A stretch of 64,000 nt of DNA from Burkholderia cepacia (GCF_001718835.1 NZ_CP013443.1:3658001-3722000), one strand, 5' to 3'; counted from the first letter of the stretch, positions 44,609 to 55,092 are shown. The notes: a model not told the origin generated them from the sequence alone. Numbers and translations: made by a program.

Positions 44609-45466
44609 TTAGTCGAAACGGCCCGTACGCGCCATCTCCATCAGGCGCGCGATGCGCTCCTCGGTAGCCGGGTGCGTCGAGAACAGGTTCTGCAATCCGC
44701 CACCGTGCAGCGGATTCATGATCATCATCTGCGCCGTGGCCGGATGGGCTTCCGCCGCCTGGAACGGAATGCCTGCCGCATAGCGATGGATCTTGTCGAG
44801 CGCGGTCGCGAGCGACTGCGGATCGCCGGAAATCTGCGCGCCGCCCCGGTCGGCCTCGAACTCGCGTGCCCGCGAGATCGCCATCTGGATCAGCGCGCCG
44901 GCGATCGGCGCGAGCAGCGCGACCGCGATGCCCGCGATCGGGTTGGCCGGGCGGCCGTTCTCGTCGCGCCCGCCGAAGAACATCGCGAAGTTCGCAAGCG
45001 CCGAGATCGCGCCCGCCATCGTCGCGGTGATCGTCGAGATCAGGATGTCGCGATGCTTCACGTGTGCGAGCTCGTGCGCCATCACGCCGCGCATCTCGCG
45101 CTCCGACAGCACGCGCAGGATGCCCGTCGTCGCGGCGACCGCCGCGTGCTCGGGGTTGCGGCCGGTCGCGAACGCGTTCGGCGCATCCTCGTTGATCAGG
45201 TAGACGCGCGGCATCGGCAGGTTGGCGCGCGTGGCCAGCTCGCGCACCATCCGGTAGAACTGCGGCGCCGTGTTCTCGTCGACTTCCTGCGCGTTGTACA
45301 TGCGCAGCACCATCTTGTCGGAGAACCAGTACGAGAAGAAATTCATGCCGAGCGCGAACAGCAGCGCGATCGTCATGCCGCGCGAGCCGCCGATCATCCC
45401 GCCGATCACGATGAACAGGGCCGTGATCGCGGCCATCAGCATCGCCGTTTTGACCCAATTGAACAT
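44609..45466 (-). CDS. htpX: Membrane zinc protease HtpX
   Basis: 285 aa from the ATG at 45466, which has AAGGAG 5 bp upstream. Two N-terminal membrane spans, the zinc site HELAHVKH at 131-138 (Glu intact) and two further hydrophobic stretches match HtpX, the stress protease for damaged inner-membrane proteins. Confidence 0.96.
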   Translation of the reverse strand: MFNWVKTAMLMAAITALFIVIGGMIGGSRGMTIALLFALGMNFFSYWFSDKMVLRMYNAQEVDENTAPQFYRMVRELATRANLPMPRVYLINEDAPNAFATGRNPEHAAVAATTGILRVLSEREMRGVMAHELAHVKHRDILISTITATMAGAISALANFAMFFGGRDENGRPANPIAGIAVALLAPIAGALIQMAISRAREFEADRGGAQISGDPQSLATALDKIHRYAAGIPFQAAEAHPATAQMMIMNPLHGGGLQNLFSTHPATEERIARLMEMARTGRFD

Positions 45467-45569
45467 ACCCACTCCTTGTCCGAATGCAGCACCCGCCGGA
45501 TGCCTCGAGGGGCGCGGCGGAAAATTGTAAGCGATTTGTTAGATAAGGTCTTGCCGGAAAAATTCAATC

Positions 45570-46211
45570 TCAGCGTTGCGATGCCGCAAGACGAAGGCCG
45601 AGGCCGACGAAAGCGCTGCCGACCGTGCGGTCGAGCCACTTCCTGACACCCGGCTTGCCGGAAAAACGGCGCGTCACGCTGCCCGCGACCCAGGCGACGA
45701 GGCTGGTCCACACCGTGCTCATCGCGACGAACACCCCGCCGAGGGTCAGGAACGCCCATGCCTTGTGCGGGCTGTCGGCCGACACGAATTGCGGGAAGAA
45801 CGACACGAAGAACAGCACCACCTTCGGGTTCAGCACGTTGGTCCAGAAACCCTGCATGAACAGCTGGCGCAGCGGCTTCGCGGCCGCGACCGGCGCAGCC
45901 CGCGCCGTATCGGCCCCGGCCGCCTGCTTCGCGATGATCATCCGCACGCCGAGGTAGATCAGGTAGGCGGCGCCAACCAGCTTGATCACCGTGAACGCGG
46001 CAGCCGATGCCGCGAGCAGCGCGGTCAGGCCGAATGCGCAGGCGAGCGCGTGCACGCAGCAGCCGGCCGAAATGCCGAACGCCGACATCAGCCCCGCGCC
46101 GCGGCCCTGCGCGACGCTGCGACCGACGATATAGGCCGTATCGGGGCCGGGCGTGACGTTCAGCAGGAAGACCGCCAGCACGAAGAAGCCGAAATGGGTG
46201 ATGCCGAACAT
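45570..46211 (-). CDS. LysE/RhtB-family amino-acid exporter
   Basis: 213 aa, six or so membrane spans. LLNVTPGPDTAYIVGRSVAQGRGAGL is the family signature; QGFWTNVLNPKVVLFFVSFFPQFV is the second. Exports an amino acid or small metabolite that cannot be named from sequence. Confidence 0.9.
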   Translation of the reverse strand: MFGITHFGFFVLAVFLLNVTPGPDTAYIVGRSVAQGRGAGLMSAFGISAGCCVHALACAFGLTALLAASAAAFTVIKLVGAAYLIYLGVRMIIAKQAAGADTARAAPVAAAKPLRQLFMQGFWTNVLNPKVVLFFVSFFPQFVSADSPHKAWAFLTLGGVFVAMSTVWTSLVAWVAGSVTRRFSGKPGVRKWLDRTVGSAFVGLGLRLAASQR

Positions 46212-46321
46212 GAAAACCTCGAAACCGGAGAGCGCAGGGAAATTCTACGCGCGCCTGCCGCGCCGCGCGACTCGGCCGTCCGGCCGATTGCGCACGCCCG
46301 GCAGGCCGTGTCGAATGGCGG

Positions 46322-47305
46322 TCAGGACGCGTCGGGAAGCGTGAAACGCTGGCCCGCTGCGAGCGGCGAACCGGCCAGGAACTCGCGGGCGGGCAGCCGC
46401 TTGCCGCCCGGCTTCTGCAACTGCGTGACGCGCAGCGCACCGCTGCCGCACGCGACGACCACGCCCTCCGGCGCGGCCTCGACGATCGTGCCGGGCAACG
46501 CGTCGCCGCACGCCGCCACGGGCTCGGCCGCCCACAGCTTGATCGCCGCGCCATCGAGCGTCGCGACGCCGCCCGGGAACGGATCGAACGCGCGCACCTG
46601 GCGCGCGAGCACGTCGGCCGGCTTGCGCCAGTCGAGCGCCGCTTCGTGCTTGCCGATCTTTTCCGCGTAGGTCACGCCGTCGGCCGGTTGCGGCGTGGCC
46701 GGCAGCACACCGTCGCGCTCGAGCCGCACGAGCGCGTCGACGATCAGTCGCGCACCTTCGGCAGCGAGCCGGTCGTGCAGGGTCGCGGTCGTCTCGTCCG
46801 GCGCGATCGCGATGCGCGCCTCCTCGATCATCGCGCCGGTGTCGAGGCCGATGTCCATCTGCATCAGCGTGACGCCCGTCTCGGCGTCGCCGGCCTCGAT
46901 CGCGCGGTGGATCGGCGCGGCACCGCGCCAGCGCGGCAGCAGCGACGCATGGATGTTGATGCAGCCGCCACGCGGAATGTCGAGCACCTCCTGCGGCAAC
47001 AGCAGGCCGTATGCGGCGACCACCATCACGTCATGCGGAGTCGAGCGCAGCAGCTCGATCGCGTCGGCCGCCTCCGCCGGGTACTTGCCCGCGCGGCGCA
47101 GCGACGGCGGCTGCGCGACGGGCATCCCGTGCTCGACAGCGTAGCGCTTCACCGCGCTTGCCTGCAGCTTCATCCCGCGCCCGGCAGGGCGATCGGGCTG
47201 GGTCAGCACGAGCGGCACCGGAAAACCGGCCTCGTGGATCGCGGCCAGGGCAGCCGCGGCAAATTCCGGCGTGCCGGCAAAAATCACGCGCAACGTATGG
47301 GTCAT
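46322..47305 (-). CDS. fmt: Methionyl-tRNA formyltransferase
   Basis: 327 aa from the ATG at 47305 (MTHTLRVIFAGTPEFAAAAL). The formyl-transfer site HASLLPRWRGAAPIHRAI is intact and the C-terminal tRNA-binding barrel is present. Pairs with def, whose stop lies 34 bp upstream; together they add and remove the formyl group on initiator Met. Confidence 0.96.
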   Translation of the reverse strand: MTHTLRVIFAGTPEFAAAALAAIHEAGFPVPLVLTQPDRPAGRGMKLQASAVKRYAVEHGMPVAQPPSLRRAGKYPAEAADAIELLRSTPHDVMVVAAYGLLLPQEVLDIPRGGCINIHASLLPRWRGAAPIHRAIEAGDAETGVTLMQMDIGLDTGAMIEEARIAIAPDETTATLHDRLAAEGARLIVDALVRLERDGVLPATPQPADGVTYAEKIGKHEAALDWRKPADVLARQVRAFDPFPGGVATLDGAAIKLWAAEPVAACGDALPGTIVEAAPEGVVVACGSGALRVTQLQKPGGKRLPAREFLAGSPLAAGQRFTLPDAS

Positions 47306-47339
47306 GACAGCTTTCGGGGTCGGGCAGGGCAAACGCGCG

Positions 47340-47843
47340 TCACATCGCGCGTTCGAGTTTCTTCATCTTCGTCTTGATGCGCGTCTGCTTGAGCGGCGAC
47401 AGGTATTCGACGAACACGCGCCCCATCAGGTGATCCATCTCGTGCTGGACGCACACGGCCAGCAGGCCCTCGCAGTCGAGCTCGAAGGTCTCGCCCTGCT
47501 CGTTGAGCGCGCGCACGCGCACATGATCGGGACGCTCGACTTCGTCGTAGATGCCGGGCACCGACAGGCAACCCTCTTCGTAGATCTGCTTCTCGTCGCT
47601 CGACCACACGATCTCGGGGTTGATGAACGCGCGCAGCTCGTTCTTCTCCTCGGAGACGTCGATCACGATCACGCGCTCGTGCACGTCGACCTGCGTGGCC
47701 GCCAGGCCGATGCCGGGCGCTGCGTACATGGTTTCGGCCATGTCGGCGACGAGCTTGCGGATCCGGTCGTCGACCTTGTCGACGGGCTTTGCGACCTTGT
47801 GCAGCCGCTTGTCGGGGTAATGAAGAATATTGAGTAAAGCCAT
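47340..47843 (-). CDS. def: Peptide deformylase
   Basis: 167 aa from the ATG at 47843. All three motifs are present: GIGLAATQV, EGCLSVPG (metal Cys) and VQHEMDHLMG (metal His, catalytic Glu). Upstream and co-directional with fmt; divergent from dprA. Confidence 0.96.
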   Translation of the reverse strand: MALLNILHYPDKRLHKVAKPVDKVDDRIRKLVADMAETMYAAPGIGLAATQVDVHERVIVIDVSEEKNELRAFINPEIVWSSDEKQIYEEGCLSVPGIYDEVERPDHVRVRALNEQGETFELDCEGLLAVCVQHEMDHLMGRVFVEYLSPLKQTRIKTKMKKLERAM

Positions 47844-48071
47844 GGCGTTCGGTATTCGGTAAATCGGCGGTTCGCGTCGGCCATCCGGCCGACTGGCCCA
47901 GCCGCCGGGATGCAATGAAGATGAGGCGGACGCGCGGCGAATCAATGCCGCGGATCATGCCTCCTGCAATTGGCCGGGCGCCTGCGCGCGGCCCTGTCGA
48001 GTATTTCGGATGATGAAAATTTTATCATGGCGCCACGCGGTCCGCTGGCCGCCGCATTCGAGGGGCGCCTC

Positions 48072-49232
48072 ATGTCGCCGCAAGCGCTGACCACCTCCGC
48101 GCTGCGCGCGTGGCTGCAGCTCGCGCATGCGCCCGGCCTCCCGCCCGCCGTGCTGCAGGCACTGCTCGACGCGTTCGGCTCGCCGCGCGCGCTCATCGAC
48201 GCGCCGGACGACGCGATCGCCGCCGCAACCAGCCCCGCCGCCGCGCAGGCCGTCCGCGCGAGCGAACGCGGCGACCTCGACGCACGGGCCGCCGCGGCGC
48301 TCGCGTGGCGCGACGCGCCCGGCAACTGCATCGTCCCGCTCGGCGATCCCGCGTATCCGCCGCGGCTGCGCGACCTGCACGATCCGCCGCCGCTGCTATA
48401 TGTAAAGGGCCGGCTCGACCTGCTGCACGCGCGCGGCCTGGCCGTGGTCGGCAGCCGCCACGCGACGCCGCAAGGGCTCGCCGACGCGACGCGCTTCGCC
48501 CGCGAGCTGTCCGACGCCGGGCTTCCGATCGTGTCGGGCCTCGCGCTCGGGATCGACGGCGCCGCGCACCGCGGCGGGCTCGACGGCCGGTCAGGCACGG
48601 TCGCGGTGATCGCGACCGGCGCCGATCTCGTCTATCCGGCGCGACACCGCGCGCTCGCCCACGAAATCGCCGCTCACGGCGCGATCCTGTCGGAATGGCC
48701 GCTCGGCACGCCGGCCCGCGCCGCCCACTTCCCGCAACGCAACCGGCTGATCGCCGCGCTCGCGATCGGCGCGCTCGTCGTCGAGGCCGCCCCGCGCTCC
48801 GGCTCGCTGATCACCGCACGGCTCGCGAACGAACTGGGGCGCGATGTATTCGCGATGCCGGGCTCGATCCACGCGCCGCTCGCGCAGGGCTGCCATGCAC
48901 TGATCCGCGACGGCGCGAAGCTCACCGCGACGCCCGAGGACGTCCTCGACGAATACGGGCTGCGCACGGAATCGCCGGGCGACGCGTCGCCGGCCGCGGC
49001 GACATCCGGCGACGCGACCGAGCAGGCCGTCCTCGCCGCGCTGGGATACGGCCCCGTCACCTACGAATGGCTCGCCGAACACAGCGGCCTGGCCGACGAC
49101 GTGCTGCACGGCGCGCTGCTCGCGCTCGAGCTGGCCGGTCGCGTCGCGAGCGTCCCCGGCGGACGCTTCGTCCGGCTCGGCGGCCCGGCCGCGCCGCAGC
49201 TTGCGTGCGGCGTGCTACATTCCCCCGCATAG
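48072..49232 (+). CDS. dprA: DNA processing protein DprA
   Basis: 386 aa from the ATG at 48072, chosen because GAGGGG lies 6 bp before it; an ATG at 48027 has no ribosome site. The Rossmann-like core shows LAVVGSRHATPQGL, SGLALGIDGAAHRGGL, TGADLVYPARH and FPQRNRLIAALA. A winged-helix-like C-terminal domain follows. DprA loads RecA onto incoming single-stranded DNA. Confidence 0.94.
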   Translation: MSPQALTTSALRAWLQLAHAPGLPPAVLQALLDAFGSPRALIDAPDDAIAAATSPAAAQAVRASERGDLDARAAAALAWRDAPGNCIVPLGDPAYPPRLRDLHDPPPLLYVKGRLDLLHARGLAVVGSRHATPQGLADATRFARELSDAGLPIVSGLALGIDGAAHRGGLDGRSGTVAVIATGADLVYPARHRALAHEIAAHGAILSEWPLGTPARAAHFPQRNRLIAALAIGALVVEAAPRSGSLITARLANELGRDVFAMPGSIHAPLAQGCHALIRDGAKLTATPEDVLDEYGLRTESPGDASPAAATSGDATEQAVLAALGYGPVTYEWLAEHSGLADDVLHGALLALELAGRVASVPGGRFVRLGGPAAPQLACGVLHSPA

Positions 49233-49268
49233 GAGCGGCCACGCCGCCGACGATATCCAAGGAAATCC

Positions 49269-49649
49269 ATGCCCGCGCTGAACCTCGACACCGATGCGGA
49301 TCGGATCGCCGAGCGCCTCGCCGATCCCGGCACGTTGCTCGTCGCCTGCCTGTGCGCCGAGTGGTGCGGTACGTGCCGCGACTACCGGACGGCCTTCGAC
49401 CAGCTCGCCGACGCGCATCCGGACGCCTGCTTCGCCTGGATCGACATCGAAACGCACGCCGACCAGCTCGACGATCTCGACGTCGAGAACTTCCCGACGA
49501 TCCTGATCGAGGATACCCACACCGCACGCTTCTTCGGCACGGTGCTGCCGCATGCGGCGATCGTCGAGCGGATGCTGTCCGACCTGAGCGCGGTACCCGG
49601 TGCGCCGCACGCACCGAAATTGCGCAACGTCCTGACCGTCGAAGCCTGA
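49269..49649 (+). CDS. Thioredoxin-family protein
   Basis: 126 aa thioredoxin fold with active site AEWCGTCRDY (CxxC intact) and the later ENFPTILIED cis-Pro region. No signal peptide, so cytoplasmic. 36 bp after dprA and probably co-transcribed. Confidence 0.88.
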   Translation: MPALNLDTDADRIAERLADPGTLLVACLCAEWCGTCRDYRTAFDQLADAHPDACFAWIDIETHADQLDDLDVENFPTILIEDTHTARFFGTVLPHAAIVERMLSDLSAVPGAPHAPKLRNVLTVEA

Positions 49650-49841
49650 GCCGCGTGCCGGTGCCGCGGTATTTCGCGCGAAAGCGCGCCCTGCTGCGCC
49701 GCACGCTTGCCGCCGTCACGCCCCCCCTCTATGATGAGCCGCTTTTTGCACGCCGAGCCGCCGTCGCGTCGGCGTGTGCTATAAAGCGGTCGTTAAAGGG
49801 ACCCACAACCGGCGAACCCGGTCTACCAACACACACCTGTC

Positions 49842-52439
49842 ATGTCCAAAGCACTGATCATTGCGGAAAAGCCTTCTGTCGCGAACGACATCGCACGCGC
49901 TTTGGGCGGCTTTACCAAGCATGACGAGTATTACGAGAGCGACGATTTCGTCCTTTCGTCCGCTGTCGGCCACTTGCTGGAAATCGCCGCCCCGGAAGAG
50001 TACGAGGTCAAGCGCGGGAAATGGAGCTTCGCGCATCTGCCCGTCATCCCCCCGCATTTCGACCTGAACCCGATCGCTAAAAGCGAATCGCGTCTGAAAG
50101 TGCTCACGAAGCTGATGAAGCGCAAGGACGTCGACCGCCTGATCAACGCATGTGACGCGGGGCGCGAGGGCGAGCTGATTTTCCGCCTGATCGCGCAGCA
50201 CGCGAAGGCGAAGCAGCCGGTTCAGCGCCTGTGGCTGCAGTCGATGACCCCGCAGGCGATCCGCGACGGCTTCGCGAACCTGCGCAGCGACACCGACATG
50301 CAGCCGCTCGCCGACGCCGCACGCTGCCGCTCGGAAGCCGACTGGCTCGTCGGGATCAACGGCACCCGCGCGATGACCGCGTTCAACAGCAAGGGCGGCG
50401 GCTTCTTCCTGACGACAGTCGGCCGCGTTCAGACGCCAACGCTGTCGATCGTCGTCGAACGCGAAGAGAAAATCCGCCGCTTCATCCCGCGCGACTACTG
50501 GGAAGTGAAGGCGGAATTCGCATGCGCGGGCGGCTTCTACGAAGGCAAGTGGTTCGACCCGAAATTCAAGCGCGACGAATTCGATCCGGAAAAGCGCGAC
50601 TCCCGCCTGTGGAGCCTGCCGGCTGCCGAAACGATCGTCGCCGCGTGCCGCGACCAGGTCGGCACGGTCTCGGAGGAATCGAAGCCGTCGACGCAACTGT
50701 CGCCGCTGCTGTTCGACCTGACGAGCCTGCAGCGCGAAGCGAACAGCCGTTTCGGCTTCTCCGCGAAGAACACGCTCGGTCTCGCGCAGGCGCTGTATGA
50801 AAAGCACAAGGTGCTGACCTACCCGCGTACCGACGCGCGCGCGCTGCCGGAAGACTATCTGTCGACGGTCCAGTCCACGCTCGAGATGCTCAAGGAGAGC
50901 CACAACTACCTGCCGCATGCGAAGCAGGTGCTCGACAAGGGCTGGGTGAAGCCGAACAAGCGCATCTTCGACAACTCGAAGATCAGCGACCACTTCGCCA
51001 TCATCCCGACGCTGCAGGCGCCGAAGTCGCTGTCCGAGCCGGAGCAGAAGCTGTACGACATGGTCGTGAAGCGCTTCCTCGCCGTGTTCTTCCCGGCCGC
51101 CGAATTCCGTGTCACGACGCGGATCACCGAAGTCGCCGGCCATCACTTCAAGACCGAAGGCAAGGTGCTCGTCGAGCCGGGCTGGCTGCAGGTGTACGGC
51201 CGCGATGCCGAAGGCGCGGACGCGAACCTCGTGCCGGTGCAGAAGGACGAGAAGGTGAAGACGGACGAAATCGCCGCCGTCGCGCTCGTCACGAAGCCGC
51301 CCGCACGCTACTCGGAAGCGACGCTGCTGTCCGCGATGGAAGGCGCGGGCAAGCTCGTCGAGGACGACGAGCTGCGCGAAGCCATGGCCGCGAAGGGCCT
51401 CGGCACGCCCGCCACGCGCGCGGCGATCATCGAAGGGCTGCTCGGCGAGAAATACCTCGTGCGCGAAGGCCGCGAACTGATCCCGACCGCGAAGGCGTTC
51501 CAGCTGATGACGCTGCTGCGTGGGCTTGACGTGAAGGAGCTGACCGCGCCGGAACTCACCGGCGAATGGGAGTACAAGCTGTCGCAGATGGAGCGCGGCA
51601 ATCTCGGGCGTGACGCGTTCATGCAGGAGATCGCCCGCATGACGCAGCAGATCGTCAAGCGCGCAAAGGAATACGATTCCGACACGATCCCCGGCGACTA
51701 CGCGACGCTCGAGACGCCGTGCCCGAACTGCGGCGGCCAGGTGAAGGAAAACTACCGCCGCTTCGCGTGCACGAAGTGCGAGTTCTCGATCTCGAAGATT
51801 CCGGGCAGCCGGCAGTTCGAGATCGCGGAAGTCGAGGAGCTGCTGCGGGAAAAGACGATCGGCCCGCTGTCCGGCTTCCGCAGCAAGATGGGCCGCCCGT
51901 TCTCGGCGATCCTCAAGCTCTCGTTCGACGACGAGACGAAGAACTACAAGCTCGAGTTCGATTTCGGCCAGGATACGGGCGGCGAGGAAGGCGAGGCGCC
52001 CGACTTCTCCGCGCAGGAGCCGGTCGGCGCGTGCCCGAAGTGCAAGGGCCGCGTGTTCGAGCACGGGATGAGCTACGTGTGCGAGCACTCGGTGGCCAAC
52101 CCGAAGACGTGCGACTTCCGCTCGGGCAAGGTGATCCTGCAGCAGGAAATCACGCGCGAGCAGATGGGCAAGCTGCTGGCCGACGGCCGCACGGACCTGC
52201 TGCCGAGCTTCAAGTCGTCGCGCACCGGCCGCAACTTCAAGGCGTTCCTCGTGAAGCAGCCGGACGGCAAGATCGGCTTCGAGTTCGAGAAGAAGGAACC
52301 GAAGGCCGCCGCCGCGAAGAAGACTGCGAAATCGGCGACGAAGGATGCCGAAACCGTGACGGAAGGCGCCGACGAGAAGCCGGCTCCAGCCCGCAAGACC
52401 GCTGCGCGCAAGACGACGACGCGCAAGACCGGCTCGTAA
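49842..52439 (+). CDS. topB: DNA topoisomerase III
   Basis: 865 aa type IA topoisomerase. The TOPRIM domain starts SKALIIAEKPSVANDIA; the active-site tyrosine is Tyr327 in LTYPRTDARALP; two C-terminal zinc-binding repeats (CPNCGGQ...CTKCEF and CPKCKGR...) and a Lys/Ala-rich tail follow. Longer than E. coli TopB because of the tail region. Confidence 0.95.
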   Translation: MSKALIIAEKPSVANDIARALGGFTKHDEYYESDDFVLSSAVGHLLEIAAPEEYEVKRGKWSFAHLPVIPPHFDLNPIAKSESRLKVLTKLMKRKDVDRLINACDAGREGELIFRLIAQHAKAKQPVQRLWLQSMTPQAIRDGFANLRSDTDMQPLADAARCRSEADWLVGINGTRAMTAFNSKGGGFFLTTVGRVQTPTLSIVVEREEKIRRFIPRDYWEVKAEFACAGGFYEGKWFDPKFKRDEFDPEKRDSRLWSLPAAETIVAACRDQVGTVSEESKPSTQLSPLLFDLTSLQREANSRFGFSAKNTLGLAQALYEKHKVLTYPRTDARALPEDYLSTVQSTLEMLKESHNYLPHAKQVLDKGWVKPNKRIFDNSKISDHFAIIPTLQAPKSLSEPEQKLYDMVVKRFLAVFFPAAEFRVTTRITEVAGHHFKTEGKVLVEPGWLQVYGRDAEGADANLVPVQKDEKVKTDEIAAVALVTKPPARYSEATLLSAMEGAGKLVEDDELREAMAAKGLGTPATRAAIIEGLLGEKYLVREGRELIPTAKAFQLMTLLRGLDVKELTAPELTGEWEYKLSQMERGNLGRDAFMQEIARMTQQIVKRAKEYDSDTIPGDYATLETPCPNCGGQVKENYRRFACTKCEFSISKIPGSRQFEIAEVEELLREKTIGPLSGFRSKMGRPFSAILKLSFDDETKNYKLEFDFGQDTGGEEGEAPDFSAQEPVGACPKCKGRVFEHGMSYVCEHSVANPKTCDFRSGKVILQQEITREQMGKLLADGRTDLLPSFKSSRTGRNFKAFLVKQPDGKIGFEFEKKEPKAAAAKKTAKSATKDAETVTEGADEKPAPARKTAARKTTTRKTGS

Positions 52440-52479
52440 GGGCTTGCCGCCCGGCGCACCCCGCGCCCGGCCGGCCGAC

Positions 52480-52515
52480 AAAAAACGCGGATCGACTGCT
52501 CGATCCGCGTTTTTT
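52480..52515. terminator. Intrinsic terminator after topB
   Basis: AAAAAACGCGGATCG (52480-52494) and CGATCCGCGTTTTTT (52501-52515) form a 15-bp stem with a 6-base loop; serves topB and the convergent LysR gene. Confidence 0.95.
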
Positions 52516-52552
52516 ATTGCGCGGGCGGTTCGATCACCGCCCCGCCCCCGCG

Positions 52553-53602
52553 CTACAGCGGCGACGGCACGGCAACCCGCGACCGTGGCGAACGCGGCAG
52601 GCGCGACGAGACCGTCGAATCGACCTGATCCGGCCGTTCGGGACGCATCTCGACGCCGATCGGCGCCGGCGCGACGCCCTGCGCGGCCCACTGCTCGCCC
52701 ATCGTCGCGTCGGTCGAGTGGCTGAAATGCTCGACGAGGTGGTCGATGAACGTGCGCACCTTCGCAGGCAGATGGCGCCGGCTCGGATAGGCGATGTTGA
52801 TCTCGACCTGCGGCAGCCGGAAATCCGGCAGCAGCCGCACGAGCGCGCCGCGCGCGATGTCGCTGCCGATCAGGTAGCTCGGCAGGATCGCGACCCCCAT
52901 CCCGAGCAGCGCGAACTGGCGCAGCATCGCGGTGTTGTTCGCGACGATCACGTTGGTCGGGCGCACGCGCACTTCACCGTCCGGCCCCGTGAACACACGC
53001 TCGTCGCCCCAGTATTCGGTCGGCAGGCTCAGGCTCGGATGCTCGGCGAGATGCTCCGGATGAGTCGGCACGCCGTGCTTTTCCAGGTAGCTCGGCGTCG
53101 CGCACACGGTCATGCAGCCGGTGGTCAGGCGCCGCGTGACGATGCTCGCGCTGCGCATCTGGCGCGTGACGACGATGCCCACATCGAAACCTTCCTCGAC
53201 CAGATCGACCTGCCGGTCGACCAGCGTGAGATCCGGCACCACTTTCGGGAAATTCTCCGTGTACGACTGCAACACGGGCGCGAGGTTATGCAGGCCGAAC
53301 ACGACCGGCGCGACGATGCGCAGCGTGCCGACCGGCTCGTGATTGCGCGCGACGACCATCTGCTCGACGTCTTCCAGCTCGTCGAGGATCTGGCGGGCAC
53401 GCTCCAGATAGACCTGGCCTGACTCCGTCAGGGAAAGGCTGCGCGTGGTGCGGTTCAGCAAACGCGTGCCGAGCCTGCCCTCCAGATCGGCGACGTGACG
53501 CGTCGCGACCGCGTTGGAGATATCCATTGCACTCGCGGCCCGCGCGAAACTGCCGAGATCTGCAACCTTGACGAACACGCGCATCGACTGCAAATGATCC
53601 AT
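52553..53602 (-). CDS. LysR-family transcriptional regulator
   Basis: 349 aa. N-terminal winged helix (MDHLQSMRVFVKVADLGSFARAASAMDISNAVATRHVADLEGRLGTRLLNRTTRSLSLTESG region, shown here only as its landmarks MDHLQSMRVF and LNRTTRSLSLTE) and a substrate-binding domain. The C-terminal ~45 residues are an extension beyond the usual ~305. Divergent from the D-2-hydroxyacid dehydrogenase at 54029, a possible target. Confidence 0.88.
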   Translation of the reverse strand: MDHLQSMRVFVKVADLGSFARAASAMDISNAVATRHVADLEGRLGTRLLNRTTRSLSLTESGQVYLERARQILDELEDVEQMVVARNHEPVGTLRIVAPVVFGLHNLAPVLQSYTENFPKVVPDLTLVDRQVDLVEEGFDVGIVVTRQMRSASIVTRRLTTGCMTVCATPSYLEKHGVPTHPEHLAEHPSLSLPTEYWGDERVFTGPDGEVRVRPTNVIVANNTAMLRQFALLGMGVAILPSYLIGSDIARGALVRLLPDFRLPQVEINIAYPSRRHLPAKVRTFIDHLVEHFSHSTDATMGEQWAAQGVAPAPIGVEMRPERPDQVDSTVSSRLPRSPRSRVAVPSPL

Positions 53603-54028
53603 AAACGACTCCTGCCGCTGTTACAACTTCAAAAAGATGAAGCAAATGCGTAATTCTCCTACGACAGCGGAAATGATGCAGAGTTGCTCAACAAGGCCCC
53701 GGTTGACGATAAAAATAGTCAAAAATCCTCGCGTCTCGCGGATAATTGATCCAATTATTCCGATTGGGGCAACAATTGGGTGAACCTCGTCGAGTATGCG
53801 GCCGAATCAGGAAGGACGTATTTGATGCGACACAACAGCGCACCCTTCCGCAGGTCGCGCGAGCGGCGCCGGTTCAGGCTGCCGCCAATTGCGGCGGAGC
53901 GTAACAACCTGTTAAAAAGACACCACGAAGGCGGCCGACATAGCATCATGTCGGCCCCGGCCGGGCGGGACGGGTGCGCGAGGTGCGCCGCCGCCACTGC
54001 CGCTTTCAACGTGCGACACCCGCTCATC
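53603..54028. promoter_or_regulatory. Divergent control region of the LysR gene and hydroxyacid dehydrogenase
   Basis: AT-richer from about 53630 to 53780, with ATTGATCCAAT (an ATTG-N3-CAAT dyad, about 53743-53753) and nearby related half-sites, compatible with LysR-type binding. No gene is seen; the dehydrogenase frame is open upstream but not family-like there. Confidence 0.4.
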
Positions 54029-55042
54029 ATGAAAATTGCCATCCTCGACGACTACCAGGACGCCGTCCGCAAGCTGAACTGCTTCGAGATGCTTGCCGGC
54101 CACGACGTGAAGGTTTTCAACAATACGGTGCGCGGATTGGGACAACTCGCGAGCCGTCTGGCGGAAGTCGAGGCGCTCGTACTGATTCGCGAACGAACCC
54201 CGATTTCGTCGCAACTGCTCGCGAAGCTGCCGAACCTGCGCATGATCAGCCAGACCGGCCGCGTGTCGAGCCACATCGATCTCGAAGCCTGTACCGACCG
54301 CGGCATCGCGGTGCTCGAAGGCACGGGCTCGCCGGTCGCCCCCGCCGAGCTGACCTGGGCGCTCGTGATGGCCGCCCAGCGCCGCATTCCGCAGTACGTC
54401 GCGAACCTGAAGCAGGGTGCCTGGCAGCAGTCGGGCCTGAAGACGTCGGCCATGCCGCCGAACTTCGGCCTCGGCCAGGTGCTGCGCGGCCAGACGCTCG
54501 GCATCTGGGGCTACGGCAAGATCGGCCGGCTGGTCGCCGGCTACGGCAAGGCGTTCGGGATGAACGTGCTGATCTGGGGCCGCGAGCATTCGCTCGAGGC
54601 CGCGCGCGCCGACGGCTATACGGCCGCCGAAAGCCGCGAAGCGCTGTTCGAGCAGAGCGACGTGCTGTCGCTGCACCTGCGCATGCATGACGACACGCGC
54701 GGGATCGTGAAGCAGGAAGACCTGATGCGGATGAAGCCGACGTCGCTGCTCGTCAACACGAGCCGCGCCGAACTGCTCGAGGAAAACGCACTGGTCAACG
54801 CGCTGTCGCACAACCGTCCGGGGATGGTCGCGATCGACGTGTTCGAGAGCGAGCCGATCCTGCAGGGCTACAGCCTGCTGCGGATGGAAAACGTGATCTG
54901 CACGCCGCACATCGGCTACGTCGAGCGCGAAAGCTACGAGCTCTACTTCAGCGCCGCGTTCCGCAACATCCTCGCGTTCGACGACGGCGACATGTCGAGC
55001 GTCGCCAACCCGGAAGCGCTGACGCCGATCCGCAAGCGCTGA
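54029..55042 (+). CDS. D-2-hydroxyacid dehydrogenase family protein
   Basis: 337 aa from the ATG at 54029 (MKIAILDDYQDAVRKLNCF). NAD-binding motif GIWGYGKIGRLVAGYGKAFGM, catalytic Arg in LLVNTSRAELLEENAL, Glu in DVFESEP and His in CTPHIGYV are all present. Related to phosphoglycerate dehydrogenase, but substrate unknown. Probably regulated by the divergent LysR. Confidence 0.9.
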   Translation: MKIAILDDYQDAVRKLNCFEMLAGHDVKVFNNTVRGLGQLASRLAEVEALVLIRERTPISSQLLAKLPNLRMISQTGRVSSHIDLEACTDRGIAVLEGTGSPVAPAELTWALVMAAQRRIPQYVANLKQGAWQQSGLKTSAMPPNFGLGQVLRGQTLGIWGYGKIGRLVAGYGKAFGMNVLIWGREHSLEAARADGYTAAESREALFEQSDVLSLHLRMHDDTRGIVKQEDLMRMKPTSLLVNTSRAELLEENALVNALSHNRPGMVAIDVFESEPILQGYSLLRMENVICTPHIGYVERESYELYFSAAFRNILAFDDGDMSSVANPEALTPIRKR

Positions 55043-55092
55043 CCGGCGCGGGCTGCGCATGCCGCGCGGCCCCGCTCCACCATTCCCGATCG

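Noticed and set aside
49779..52691. 970-aa frame antisense to topB
   Set aside because: Arg/Ala/Leu-rich shadow of topB on the opposite strand with no motifs.
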